The notes beneath the pieces were generated by a model. That model saw nothing but the letters and a program-made list of their open reading frames with translations, ran no database searches and was not told where the DNA came from. The position numbers were made by a program, and so were the translations under genes. From Bacillota bacterium (GTDB lineage Bacteria > Bacillota > UBA4882 > UBA10575), in NCBI GenBank assembly GCA_029782135.1, contig JAKOVI010000069.1, positions 1-43,108 of the forward strand: 43,108 bases of DNA. Reading direction: 5' to 3'. Every line of letters starts with the position of its first letter. The first letter of the stretch is position 1. Shown piece by piece: positions 8,185-15,215 of this stretch.

Positions 8185-8202
8185 AAAGGAGGAAGGACCA
8201 TA
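8185..8202 (+). promoter_or_regulatory. Strong SD in front of an ATA codon (fabK start region)
   Basis: AAAGGAGG (8185-8192) is followed by 7 bases and the codon ATA (8200-8202), then AAG ACG AGA GTA. The encoded sequence after ATA (KTRVTELLGIEYPIIQGG) is where FabK proteins normally begin. No ATG, GTG or TTG sits at a proper distance from this SD. Confidence 0.6.
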
Positions 8203-9129
8203 AAGACGAGAGTAACTGAGTTACTAGGGATCGAATACCCGATTATCCAAGGGGGAATGGCCTGGATCGCCACCGCTGAACTGGCGGCGGCCGTCTCGGA
8301 GGCGGGTGGCTTGGGGATCATTGCTGCCGGGAATGCACCTGGGGACTGGGTGCGGGCGGAAATCAGAAAAGCCCGGGAGTTAACCACCAAACCGGTGGGG
8401 GTGAACCTGATGCTCCTCTCGCCCCATCTGGAAGAAGTGCTCAAGGTCGTTCTGGAGGAAAAGGTACCGGTCTTGACCACTGGCGCCGGCAACCCGGGGA
8501 AATACCTGCCGGTCTGGAAGGAAGCCGGGATCAAGGTTATTCCGGTGGTGAACTCCGTTTCCCTCGCCCAAAGGCTGGAACGCGCCGGCGTGGATGCGGT
8601 GATTGGGGAAGGAATGGAAGCCGGCGGTCACATCGGGACGGAGACGACGATGGTCTTGATCCCTCAATTAGCGGACAAGCTGGAAGTCCCGGTGATTGCC
8701 GCCGGAGGAATCGCCGACGGCCGGGGAATGGCGGCCGCCATGATCTTGGGAGCGGAAGGAGTGCAACTGGGGACCAGGTTCCTTTGCGCTGAAGAGTGTC
8801 AGGTTGCCCCCGCCTACAAAGAGATGGTGTTGAAAGCGAAAGACCGGTCAACGGTCGTGACGGGAAGCTCCACCGGACATCCGGTACGGGTCCTGAAGAA
8901 TCCATTTGCCCAGCAATTCCTCGAACTTGAAGCGGCCGGTACTCCTCCGGAGGAGTTGGATAAGTTCGGAACCGGACGCTTGGCGGCCGCGGTCCGGGGG
9001 GATGTGAAAGAAGGCTCGGTGATGGCCGGCCAGTCGGCAGCCCTGGTTGAGCGGATTGAACCGGTGGCCAAGATTATTGAGAGTTTGGTCAGCGAATGCC
9101 GGGCTCTGCTTCCGTCATCTGGCTTCTAA
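8200..9129 (+). CDS. fabK: Enoyl-ACP reductase II (FabK), possible AUA start
   Basis: An FMN-dependent enoyl-[acyl-carrier-protein] reductase of the nitronate-monooxygenase TIM-barrel family. It carries out the last reduction of each fatty-acid elongation cycle. The match runs the whole length: IEYPIIQGGMAWIAT, GVNLMLLSP, TTGAGNPGKY, GEGMEAGGHIG, AAGGIADGRG, GVQLGTRFLCAEEC and the C-terminal GSVMAGQ. From ATA 8200 it is 309 residues, the usual size. In-frame alternatives are TTG 8149 and GTG 8167/8170, which lack an SD and add residues, or ATG near 8254, which removes conserved sequence. An ATG-to-ATA change or sequence error is also possible. It has its own promoter and a terminator at 9220. 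Confidence 0.88.
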   Translation: MKTRVTELLGIEYPIIQGGMAWIATAELAAAVSEAGGLGIIAAGNAPGDWVRAEIRKARELTTKPVGVNLMLLSPHLEEVLKVVLEEKVPVLTTGAGNPGKYLPVWKEAGIKVIPVVNSVSLAQRLERAGVDAVIGEGMEAGGHIGTETTMVLIPQLADKLEVPVIAAGGIADGRGMAAAMILGAEGVQLGTRFLCAEECQVAPAYKEMVLKAKDRSTVVTGSSTGHPVRVLKNPFAQQFLELEAAGTPPEELDKFGTGRLAAAVRGDVKEGSVMAGQSAALVERIEPVAKIIESLVSECRALLPSSGF

Positions 9130-9219
9130 CCGCAGGAAAAGCGGAGAGTTGCCGGTTGATGAAAAACGGAATTATACTTATTTATCAGTTATCTTAAAGA
9201 TGTAATGAGCTTAATCAAT

Positions 9220-9245
9220 AAAAAGGTGGGCATGCCCACCTTTTT
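9220..9245 (+). terminator. Terminator after fabK
   Basis: AAAAAGGTGGGCA (9220-9232) is the perfect inverted complement of the next 13 bases (9233-9245), which end in TTTTT. The symmetric A and T tracts would let it act in both directions. Confidence 0.85.
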
Positions 9246-9248
9246 ATG

Positions 9249-9262
9249 TTATGATTTAAGCA
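9249..9262 (+). repeat. Short direct repeat, left of the DUF6062 gene
   Basis: TTATGATTTAAGCA, followed by GAGAGG. A near copy lies at 10091-10104; over 20 bases the two agree at 17 positions. The pair brackets the single DUF6062 gene. It could be chance, or similar -10-like sequence. Confidence 0.4.
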
Positions 9263-9338
9263 GAGAGGATGCTTATAAACGAAAAATCCTATACCCGCCA
9301 AGCGCACGGCGACATTAAGCAAGATAGTGGTGAAGGCC

Positions 9339-10043
9339 ATGATTAATAATAATGATGCTATCCAATATAATTTAACACAAGCATTAACCGGTCCAACCTG
9401 CCCGGTTTGCCGGTGCCTCGCCGAAGCGACCCGCCGTTTTCTGGATAACCTGATGTATGAGTTTGTCAATGACAACCAGACGAGAGACCGGCTCCGGGCG
9501 ACTAGGGGCTTCTGCCGCGAGCACGCTTGGACCTTGCAAAAAATGGGTGATCCGTTGGGCCATTCCATTCTCTATGCCGATCTGATCGATGCTTACCGCC
9601 AGCACCTGGAGAAAAAGGGGTTGCTCAGTAAAATCAAAAGCACGAAGTTTGGGCAAGGGAAAGAGGAAGAATGCCTGGCCTGCCGTGAAGAACGGGAGAT
9701 GGAACGGCGTTACATCTTTGGCTTGCTGCGAGCATTAAACAACGGAGAGTTCCGGGAGGCTTACCGCTCCTCCGCCGGCCTCTGCCTTCCCCATTACCAA
9801 TTGGCTGAACAGCAGGCGACGGACGGGGACGTCCGCGCTACCCTCCGGGAGGTACAGATTGACCGGTTTGCGAAACTAAGCGCCGAACTGAAAGAGTTCA
9901 TCCGGAAATCGGATTACCGGAACGTTGACGAACTCCCGGGGGAGGAGCGGGATGCCTGGATCCGTGCGGTCGGACTCTGGGTCGGGTCACCCCACGTCGA
10001 GAAGGAACAGCGGCCGTTTCGCCATAAAAAACAACCGGTCTGA
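9339..10043 (+). CDS. DUF6062 family protein with two CxxC...CxxH units
   Basis: A 234-residue soluble protein of the DUF6062 type, function unknown. It is an internal duplication. CPVC (21-24) with CREH (59-62) forms the first set, and CLAC (112-115) with CLPH (149-152) the second, each separated by helical sequence. Two zinc sites are a fair guess; an iron-sulfur role is less likely with His in the fourth position. There is no signal or membrane segment. ATG 9339 is chosen over GTG 9327; neither has a strong SD. It is a single gene between two terminators and has a short direct repeat on each side (9249 and 10091). Confidence 0.72.
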   Translation: MINNNDAIQYNLTQALTGPTCPVCRCLAEATRRFLDNLMYEFVNDNQTRDRLRATRGFCREHAWTLQKMGDPLGHSILYADLIDAYRQHLEKKGLLSKIKSTKFGQGKEEECLACREEREMERRYIFGLLRALNNGEFREAYRSSAGLCLPHYQLAEQQATDGDVRATLREVQIDRFAKLSAELKEFIRKSDYRNVDELPGEERDAWIRAVGLWVGSPHVEKEQRPFRHKKQPV

Positions 10044-10090
10044 AGCAGGCGGAAAAGCTACGTCTTCATCCTGTATGCCAAAAAAATGCC

Positions 10091-10104
10091 TTATAATTTA
10101 AGCA
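10091..10104 (+). repeat. Short direct repeat, right of the DUF6062 gene
   Basis: TTATAATTTAAGCA, followed by AGGAGG, 842 bases from its near copy at 9249. It contains TATAAT, but I see no matching -35 box at the right distance. Confidence 0.4.
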
Positions 10105-10106
10105 AG

Positions 10107-10141
10107 GAGGGCTGACGCCAAAGTCAGCCCTCTTCTTTATT
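10107..10141 (+). terminator. Terminator after the DUF6062 gene
   Basis: GAGGGCTGAC (10107-10116), loop GCCAAA, GTCAGCCCTC (10123-10132), then TTCTTTATT. The stem is a perfect 10 bp. Confidence 0.87.
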
Positions 10142-10200
10142 GTCCGGCCTGCGCTATGTCCGGCGTTTTTTGCAGGTCCAAACCTGGCGATGGCAAGGCA

Positions 10201-10234
10201 AAAAGAAGGCCCAACAGGTTAGCCTGTTGGGCCT
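10201..10234 (-). terminator. Terminator after hppA
   Basis: On the minus strand, GGCCCAACAGG, loop CTAA and CCTGTTGGGCC (10209-10234) are followed by TTCTTTTT (10208-10201). The stem is a perfect 11 bp, just past the hppA stop. Confidence 0.9.
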
Positions 10235-10263
10235 ATCGTGAATTTTAGCTTTGGCCGTCCTTA

Positions 10264-12246
10264 TTAGCGGATTAACAAGGGAGCAATCGCCAGGGCGACA
10301 ATTTCGATCAACTTGAAGAGAATGTTCAAGCTGGGACCGGCTGTATCTTTGAAGGGATCGCCTACGGTATCGCCGATTACTGCGGCGCTATGAGCATTGG
10401 AACCTTTCCCGCCATAGGCGCCCGCTTCAATGTACTTCTTCGCATTATCCCAGGCACCACCGGAATTCGCGAGGAAGAGCGCCAGGAGCATACCGGTTAC
10501 CAACGAACCGCCCAAAACGCCGGCGAGGGCTTCCGTTCCGAGGGTGAAGCCAATGAGGACCGGGGCAATTAAAGCAACCAGACTGGGGTAGATCATTTCT
10601 TTCAGGGCCATCCGGGTCGAAATATCGACACACCGTGCATAGTCCGGTTTGGCTTTCCCTTCGCGGAGACCGGGGATCTCCCGCATCTGCCGGCGGACTT
10701 CTTCAATCATATGACCGGCCGCCCGGCCAACCGCATCCAAAGCCTGGGCCGAGAAGAAGAAAGGCAGGACACCGCCGATAAAGAGACCGATAATGACGTG
10801 CGGGGACAGTAGATTGATCGTTTCCAGCTTTGCAGCGCTGGCATAAGCGGCAAAGAGAGCAAGTGCCGTCAGCGCAGCGGCGGAGATGTCAAAACCTTTG
10901 GTGACTGCCGCCATCGAGTTACCGACTGAATCCAGCGCATCGGTGACTTCGCGTACTTCTTCGGGCAACCCGGCCATTTCAGCAATCCCACCGGCGTTGT
11001 CGGTGACCGGACCATAAGCGTCAACCGCAATGGTAATTCCGGAGATGGAGAGCATCGAAACGGCACTCAAGGCCAGCCCGTAGAAACCGCCAAAGCGATA
11101 AGCGATTAAAACAGCGGCGGAGGTGATCAGAATCGGTAAGACCGTGGACTTCATGCCGATGGCCACACCGTCAATGATGGTCGTCGCGGCGCCGGTTTGG
11201 GCCGAGGCAGCCAGATTGTGCACCGGTTTTTTCTCATCAGAGGTGTAGTACTCTGAGGCCAACCCGACAAACAAACCGGCGAGCGGGCCAACCATGACCG
11301 CCATGAACATGTTGAGATCATTCAGGTAAAACTTGCTGAAGAAAAAGCCGCCAATGACCGCGAGCGCACAGGTCAGATAGTTACCCATGTTGATCGCGTG
11401 GTAAGCGTTGTGGCTGCGGAGCATCTTTACGAAGTAAATACCGATGACCGAAGCCAGAACCCCAAGGGCGAAGAGGAGAACCGGTCCAACGATCGCTTTC
11501 ACGCCATAAGTGGCGGTTAAAGTGGTACCGATCGTCATGGCAGCGACCATTACCTCGGCTTCACTTTCAAACAAATCGCTGCCCATTCCGCAGACATCGC
11601 CAACGTTGTCCCCAACGTTATCGGCGATAACCGCCGGGTTGCGCGGATCATCCTCGGGAATACCTTCTTCGAGTTTTCCGACCAGATCAGCGCCGACATC
11701 CGCGGCTTTCGTGTAGATGCCGCCGCCGAAACGGGCAAACAACGCCACCAAGGAGGCGCCTAGACCATAACTGGTAAGCAACTCGGGATCAGGGAAGAGA
11801 AGATATAAGACGGAGATTCCGATCAAATTGAGGCCAACCACCGTCAACCCCATAATGGCGCCGGCCGGGAAAGCAATATGGATGGCGTCGGCGGCGCTTT
11901 TTTTGGCAGCCTGTGCCGTCCGGACATTCGCCAGCGTGGCTGCGTTCATACCAATGAAACCGGCGGACAGGGAGAATAAGGCACCGACGATAAAGGAGAT
12001 ACTTGGCGCGCCACCCAAGACGAAAAAGATCACGGGAATGGCGATCAGTAAAACCCAACCGACAGTGGTATATTCGCGCCGGATAAAAGCAAAGGCCCCG
12101 GTGCGGATCGCATGGTTGATCTCCCGCATTTTTTCGTCGCCAGGATCAGCAGACCGTACACCACGGTAATAGACCCAGACCACAAAGAGGGTTATGATAC
12201 CAACCAGAGGGACAACCCAGAATAAGTCAGACCATAAAAGCGACAT
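10264..12246 (-). CDS. hppA: Membrane-bound ion-pumping pyrophosphatase, K+-dependent type
   Basis: A 660-residue, many-spanning membrane pyrophosphatase that couples PPi hydrolysis to pumping of H+ or Na+ out of the cytoplasm. The substrate-binding segment [20 protein letters not shown] (174-193) leads into [20 protein letters not shown] (198-217), all key Asp/Lys residues present. In the motif [11 protein letters not shown] the Ala and Thr are those of K+-dependent enzymes; K+-independent ones carry Lys and Ala there. K+-dependent members include both Na+ and H+ pumps, so the ion is left open. Start ATG behind GGAGGTGT. It is a single gene with its own terminator, and fits an organism that saves pyrophosphate energy. 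Confidence 0.95.
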   Translation of the reverse strand: MSLLWSDLFWVVPLVGIITLFVVWVYYRGVRSADPGDEKMREINHAIRTGAFAFIRREYTTVGWVLLIAIPVIFFVLGGAPSISFIVGALFSLSAGFIGMNAATLANVRTAQAAKKSAADAIHIAFPAGAIMGLTVVGLNLIGISVLYLLFPDPELLTSYGLGASLVALFARFGGGIYTKAADVGADLVGKLEEGIPEDDPRNPAVIADNVGDNVGDVCGMGSDLFESEAEVMVAAMTIGTTLTATYGVKAIVGPVLLFALGVLASVIGIYFVKMLRSHNAYHAINMGNYLTCALAVIGGFFFSKFYLNDLNMFMAVMVGPLAGLFVGLASEYYTSDEKKPVHNLAASAQTGAATTIIDGVAIGMKSTVLPILITSAAVLIAYRFGGFYGLALSAVSMLSISGITIAVDAYGPVTDNAGGIAEMAGLPEEVREVTDALDSVGNSMAAVTKGFDISAAALTALALFAAYASAAKLETINLLSPHVIIGLFIGGVLPFFFSAQALDAVGRAAGHMIEEVRRQMREIPGLREGKAKPDYARCVDISTRMALKEMIYPSLVALIAPVLIGFTLGTEALAGVLGGSLVTGMLLALFLANSGGAWDNAKKYIEAGAYGGKGSNAHSAAVIGDTVGDPFKDTAGPSLNILFKLIEIVALAIAPLLIR

Positions 12247-12596
12247 TCTTACACCTCCAAAGTTATGTAGGTAAAGTATGATCTTTTCAACTTCCCCCCC
12301 TAATTGGGCATTATTCGAAAAAAAAAGGGTAAATCCTATGGATGAAAGTTTCTAATGGGTAAAGACGGGGTTAACAATTGATTTTCGGAAACAGGCGGGT
12401 AATTTCCGGACAAGTGTGGGGATTAAACCCTTTCTATATTTTTAACCGGTCTAAAGCTTTCCCCGAAGGGAATATCTGTAAGGCATCTGCGCTGCGGTGT
12501 GAAAAAGTCCTTTAACACTTACAATCACTATATATATTGGCGTAATTAAAGGGTGGTTCCGCCTGTAAGGTTACAAGCAAGGAAACGGTCGCCAAG

Positions 12597-12614
12597 AAAA
12601 AACCCCGATTGGGG
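12597..12614 (-). terminator. Second tandem terminator downstream of tRNA-Leu
   Basis: On the minus strand CCCC-AATC-GGGG (12614-12603) is followed by TTTTTTC (12602-12596). Short stem with a good T-tract; it backs up the terminator at 12626-12646. Confidence 0.65.
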
Positions 12615-12625
12615 GCGCATGGCAA

Positions 12626-12646
12626 TAAAAAAACCCCTTTTCGGGG
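12626..12646 (-). terminator. First terminator downstream of tRNA-Leu
   Basis: On the minus strand CCCC (12646-12643), loop GAAAA, GGGG (12637-12634), then TTTTTTTATT. It lies 18 bases past the tRNA 3' end. Confidence 0.75.
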
Positions 12647-12663
12647 ATTGTATTTTAAAGTGA

Positions 12664-12750
12664 TGGTGCCGAAGGCCGGACTCGAACCGGCACGCTTTTG
12701 AGGGCGGTAGATTTTGAGTCTACTGCGTCTGCCAATTCCGCCACTTCGGC
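12664..12750 (-). tRNA. tRNA-Leu (anticodon CAA)
   Basis: 87 bases with CCA encoded (12664-12666). Acceptor stem GCCGAAG/CTTCGGC with discriminator A, D-arm with GGCGGAATTGGCAGACGC, anticodon stem GTAGA/TCTAC around loop CTCAAAA (anticodon CAA, reads UUG), a long variable arm (a class II tRNA), and T-arm GGTTCGAGTCC. All features fit leucine. Confidence 0.95.
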
Positions 12751-12766
12751 ATGGAGTTCGTTATTT

Positions 12767-12795
12767 ATTCTAGCAAAGAAGGAGACTGATGTCAA
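12767..12795 (-). promoter_or_regulatory. Promoter of tRNA-Leu
   Basis: On the minus strand a perfect TTGACA (12795-12790), a 17-base spacer, and TAGAAT (12772-12767). Transcription would begin near 12760, about ten bases before the mature tRNA end. Confidence 0.82.
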
Positions 12796-12881
12796 GAAAA
12801 GATCGGCAAACGGAAAAACCCATTTTATGTCGGGCTCTAATCGGGAATACCGGTTAAACCAGATCTTGGAGCGGGAAATAT

Positions 12882-12905
12882 AAAAAGGCGGGTGACCGCC
12901 TTTTT
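12882..12905. terminator. Bidirectional terminator, probably for the YigZ-family gene
   Basis: AAAAAGGCGG, loop GTGA, CCGCCTTTTT. The stem is perfect with T-tracts on both strands. The only gene reading towards it is the minus-strand YigZ-family gene that ends at 13058. Confidence 0.75.
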
Positions 12906-13057
12906 AACCTGGATTCGGAGTTAGAAGGATCTGGCCTTTGGTGCGGGCAAGGCCGGAGAAGGACTTTGGTGAGGAAGAGAGGCTTAATCGTTTGTTAAGA
13001 CCTCTCTTTAGTAATAGGATATGCCGGGGTGAAAAGAACAGTCCCGGGCGATTGGCA
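12906..13057. other. Gap between terminator and YigZ-family gene
   Basis: No gene seen. A long hairpin lies at about 12975-13010: AAGAGAGG-CTTAA, 7-base loop, TTAAG, one bulged base, CCTCTCTT. It lacks a strong T-tract on either strand. Confidence 0.4.
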
Positions 13058-13663
13058 TTAATTGCCCTCTTTCCACTGGACTTCCCGGAGTGCCGCCAAC
13101 GCGTCGCGCAGGGCCGGGCGGTGTTTCTCCGGAACCCGGGCGGTTAATTTTACAGTGGCGCCGTAGTCCTGCGCCAGTATCTCTGCTTCGTAAGTCTGCA
13201 AAAGATGGTTGATGAGCGGGAGTTGGGGGTAATCCAGCTCCAACTCCAAGTTGAAAGCAGGGATTAATGGTTTCTTCCCGGCTTGTTTTAAGGTCTGGAG
13301 AGCCGTGGAATGATAGGCATCAATTAAACCTCTGATTCCCAGTTTTTTGCCCCCAAAATACCTGGTAACTACGACGATCGTATTGGTTAACTCTTCATGG
13401 AGGATGGCATTGAGGATCGGTTGCCCGGCGGTTCCGGAGGGTTCGCCCTGATCACTATAGTAGGCGGTGGGATAGTTGCCTAACCCGACCCGGTAAGCAT
13501 AGCAGTGGTGGTTGGCTTTCGGATGCTCTTCCTTAATCCGGTTAATCACAGCCTGCGCTTCTTCGGTTGAAGTCACCGCACAGGTATCACCGATAAACAG
13601 CGAGCGTTCGATCTTTTGTTCCCAGCGAAAAGCACGGGCTACAATAAAATATGTGGTATCCAT
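13058..13663 (-). CDS. YigZ / IMPACT family protein
   Basis: A 201-residue protein of the YigZ (UPF0029, IMPACT N-terminal) family, with the second small DUF1949 domain at the C-terminus. Family hallmarks are SLFIGDTCAV near the start, HHCYAYRVG, the stretch DQGEPSGTAGQPIL (about 71-84) and VVVTRYFGGKKLGIRGL. In eukaryotes IMPACT binds GCN1; the bacterial role is not settled. The SD AGGAGG stands before the ATG on the minus strand. It is divergent from the small ORF and VanW gene. Confidence 0.92.
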   Translation of the reverse strand: MDTTYFIVARAFRWEQKIERSLFIGDTCAVTSTEEAQAVINRIKEEHPKANHHCYAYRVGLGNYPTAYYSDQGEPSGTAGQPILNAILHEELTNTIVVVTRYFGGKKLGIRGLIDAYHSTALQTLKQAGKKPLIPAFNLELELDYPQLPLINHLLQTYEAEILAQDYGATVKLTARVPEKHRPALRDALAALREVQWKEGN

Positions 13664-13746
13664 CGTTCCTCCTAGGTCTAAACCTGTCCGTTAGCCTGAT
13701 CCGGTTAAAGCTGGACAAGACCGGGTTCTGTGGCAAGGACTTGAAG

Positions 13747-13959
13747 ATGAACCGGCTGGTTTTAATCTCTACTTCCACATTCATTCTGACATTTCCTGTT
13801 TTTCTTGTACCCTTATGCCATGACCGGACTTTTTACTATGGTGTTGAGTTAATTGGCCCGACGCCGCCCACAGGACAGGCAGATATTGATCCGGTGAAGA
13901 CTTTTAAGTATTTATGCGCGATTATGGGGATACTAACCGTTACTAATTCTTATGCATAG
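13747..13959 (+). CDS. Small predicted membrane/exported peptide upstream of vanW-like gene
   Basis: A 70-residue frame from ATG 13747, with SD AAGGA (13735-13739) at 7 bases. It starts with a basic residue and a hydrophobic stretch (LVLISTSTFILTFPVFLVPL), has a polar middle (GPTPPTGQADIDPVKTF) and a second hydrophobic stretch (YLCAIMGILTV). I recognise no family. Its stop lies at the start of the vanW-like gene, suggesting coupling. The frame also runs upstream to 13651, over the start of the divergent gene; that part is unlikely to be coding. Confidence 0.45.
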   Translation: MNRLVLISTSTFILTFPVFLVPLCHDRTFYYGVELIGPTPPTGQADIDPVKTFKYLCAIMGILTVTNSYA

Positions 13960-13969
13960 GAAGGTAGAA

Positions 13970-14848
13970 GTGTCCTCTAGCTGGAAAAAGATCGGTATAG
14001 TGCTCTTTTTCGGGGTTAGTTGTGGTTTCCTGGTGCATGCTCTCAGCCCCCAACTTCTCGATCGGCTCAGGGATTTTCCCGAAGCCCGGATCGAAAACGA
14101 TACCCACTTCCGGGCGGAGGCCGGCGAAGAGGGAGCCGGGTACCCTTACGGCAGGCCGGTCGCGGGCCGGACCCGGTTATGGTGGGAAACGGAACCGGAG
14201 TTTCGCCGTTTATGCCTCCAACACCGGACGGTGGTCCGATTGGCCGCCTTCCAGACTACCCTTCCCCATCCGCAGGCGGGCGAAGAACATAATATTAAAC
14301 TGGCGGCGGAAAAGATCAGGGGGCAGGTAGTTGCGCCAGGCACGGTCTTCTCTGCCAATGCCGTCATCGGACCGCGAACGGCGGAACGCGGTTTTCAGGA
14401 CGGACCCACCTACTATGGTACGGAGGTCCGGCCCTCAGTTGGCGGAGGGGTGTGCAAGGTCGCCAGTACCCTTTATAATGTAGCGGTCCTGGCCAATCTG
14501 GAGATCATTGAACGCTGGCCGCATAGCATGCCGGTGCCGTATGTTCCCCCCGGACAGGATGCGACGATTGCTCTTTATAAGGATCTTCAATTCCGGAACT
14601 GTACCGGTACTCCCCTTTTGATCTGGGCGGAAACTAAGGACTCAACTTTGTATATCGCCTTTTACGGCCGGAAAAGACCGCCCAAGGTCTCCTGTCATCA
14701 TGAGGTGTTATCCCGCTGGCCGGCACGGACGATTTATCGGGAGAACTCCGAGAAATTCACCGGAACAAGGAAATACCATTCTGCCTGGGCAGAGATTCCG
14801 AGCAAAGGGCAGCATTTTCAAGTCAGACGATTGACTTTAGTAGCATAA
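13970..14848 (+). CDS. VanW family protein, membrane-anchored
   Basis: A 292-residue protein with one N-terminal hydrophobic segment (IGIVLFFGVSCGFLVHAL) and a VanW domain. The match is clear: NIKLAAEKIRGQVVAPGTVFSAN-type opening, IGPRTAERGFQDGP, VGGGVCKVASTLYN (family usually GVCQ; here Lys) and ERWPHSMPVPYVPPGQDATI. VanW proteins are found in some glycopeptide-resistance clusters and widely in Bacillota; the function is not known. GTG 13970 has the SD AGGAAGG (13958-13964); the in-frame ATG at 13952 has none but overlaps the previous stop. A resistance role is not supported, since no other van gene is nearby. Confidence 0.87.
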   Translation: MSSSWKKIGIVLFFGVSCGFLVHALSPQLLDRLRDFPEARIENDTHFRAEAGEEGAGYPYGRPVAGRTRLWWETEPEFRRLCLQHRTVVRLAAFQTTLPHPQAGEEHNIKLAAEKIRGQVVAPGTVFSANAVIGPRTAERGFQDGPTYYGTEVRPSVGGGVCKVASTLYNVAVLANLEIIERWPHSMPVPYVPPGQDATIALYKDLQFRNCTGTPLLIWAETKDSTLYIAFYGRKRPPKVSCHHEVLSRWPARTIYRENSEKFTGTRKYHSAWAEIPSKGQHFQVRRLTLVA

Positions 14849-14859
14849 TAAGCTAAAAT
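14831..14859 (+). promoter_or_regulatory. Promoter of the ileS T-box leader
   Basis: TTGACT (14831-14836), 17-base spacer, TAAAAT (14854-14859). It overlaps the last codons of the VanW-family gene and places the start of the leader near 14866. Confidence 0.78.
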
Positions 14860-14865
14860 AAATGC

Positions 14866-15122
14866 AATTATACAAGTCTTAACCAGGCGAGGAGAGGACG
14901 AGTAGTACGGTAACGGGTAGACAGAGAGTCCCGGTTGGTGGAAAGGGATAACTACGGCCGTATGAAGATCAGCCTTGAGCCTCCGGACCGAACCTGGCAG
15001 TAAGTCCGGACGGATTACCTCCGTTATCAGGTCTTGAGTGGGTAAGGTACGCATGAAAGCTGACCTTATCAAGATGGGTGGTACCACGGTCTAATTGCCG
15101 TCCCTTTGCGGACGGTTTTTTT
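14866..15122 (+). ncRNA. T-box leader, isoleucine-specific, controlling ileS
   Basis: The conserved T-box AAGATGGGTGGTACCACGG lies at 15071-15089; its UGGU bulge (15079-15082) would pair with the tRNA ACCA end. In Stem I, GTACGG pairs with CCGTAT just before GAAG and the specifier ATC (14968-14970, Ile) followed by A; the AGTA of the opposite strand is also present. The terminator is CCGTCC (15098-15103), loop, GGACGG (15110-15115) and seven Ts. Uncharged tRNA-Ile should favour the antiterminator and raise ileS expression. The left boundary is inferred from the promoter. Confidence 0.95.
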
Positions 15123-15215
15123 ATTTAATAACCTAAAATTTAAATAAGCAAGATCAAAACGGATCGAACAAGGATAGTTGCGCAGCAATGCCCGAAGGGG
15201 AAAGGAGTTTGCAAA

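Larger units (their letters stand above)
12247..12663. other. 417-base gap between hppA and tRNA-Leu
   Basis: No convincing gene. It must hold the hppA promoter and leader (minus strand), but I could not find a pair of boxes I trust. It contains two terminators (listed separately) and a nested imperfect inverted repeat. TTGGCG (12537-12542) pairs with CGCCAA (12590-12595), and inside lies CCTGTAAGG...ACAAG-type pairing around 12562-12577. A small hairpin TTCCC-CGAA-GGGAA sits near 12459-12472. Function unknown. Confidence 0.5.

Noticed and set aside
12550-12563. T-box-like string AGGGTGGTTCCGCC
   Set aside because: It resembles the T-box core but has T where the conserved A of ACC should be. 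There is no Stem I or specifier upstream, no plus-strand terminator with a T-tract after it, and no plus-strand gene downstream.
12698-12883. Plus-strand frame of 61 codons across the tRNA-Leu gene
   Set aside because: It runs through the tRNA antisense strand and its promoter. The last part (NREYRLNQILEREI) looks protein-like, but there is no start with an SD.
12975-13010. Long hairpin as a terminator
   Set aside because: The stem is strong, but neither strand has a proper T-tract, and a better bidirectional terminator lies at 12882-12905.
13970-14848. Glycopeptide-resistance cluster suggested by VanW
   Set aside because: No vanHAX, vanR/S or vanY homologue is present. VanW-domain proteins are common in Bacillota outside resistance clusters.
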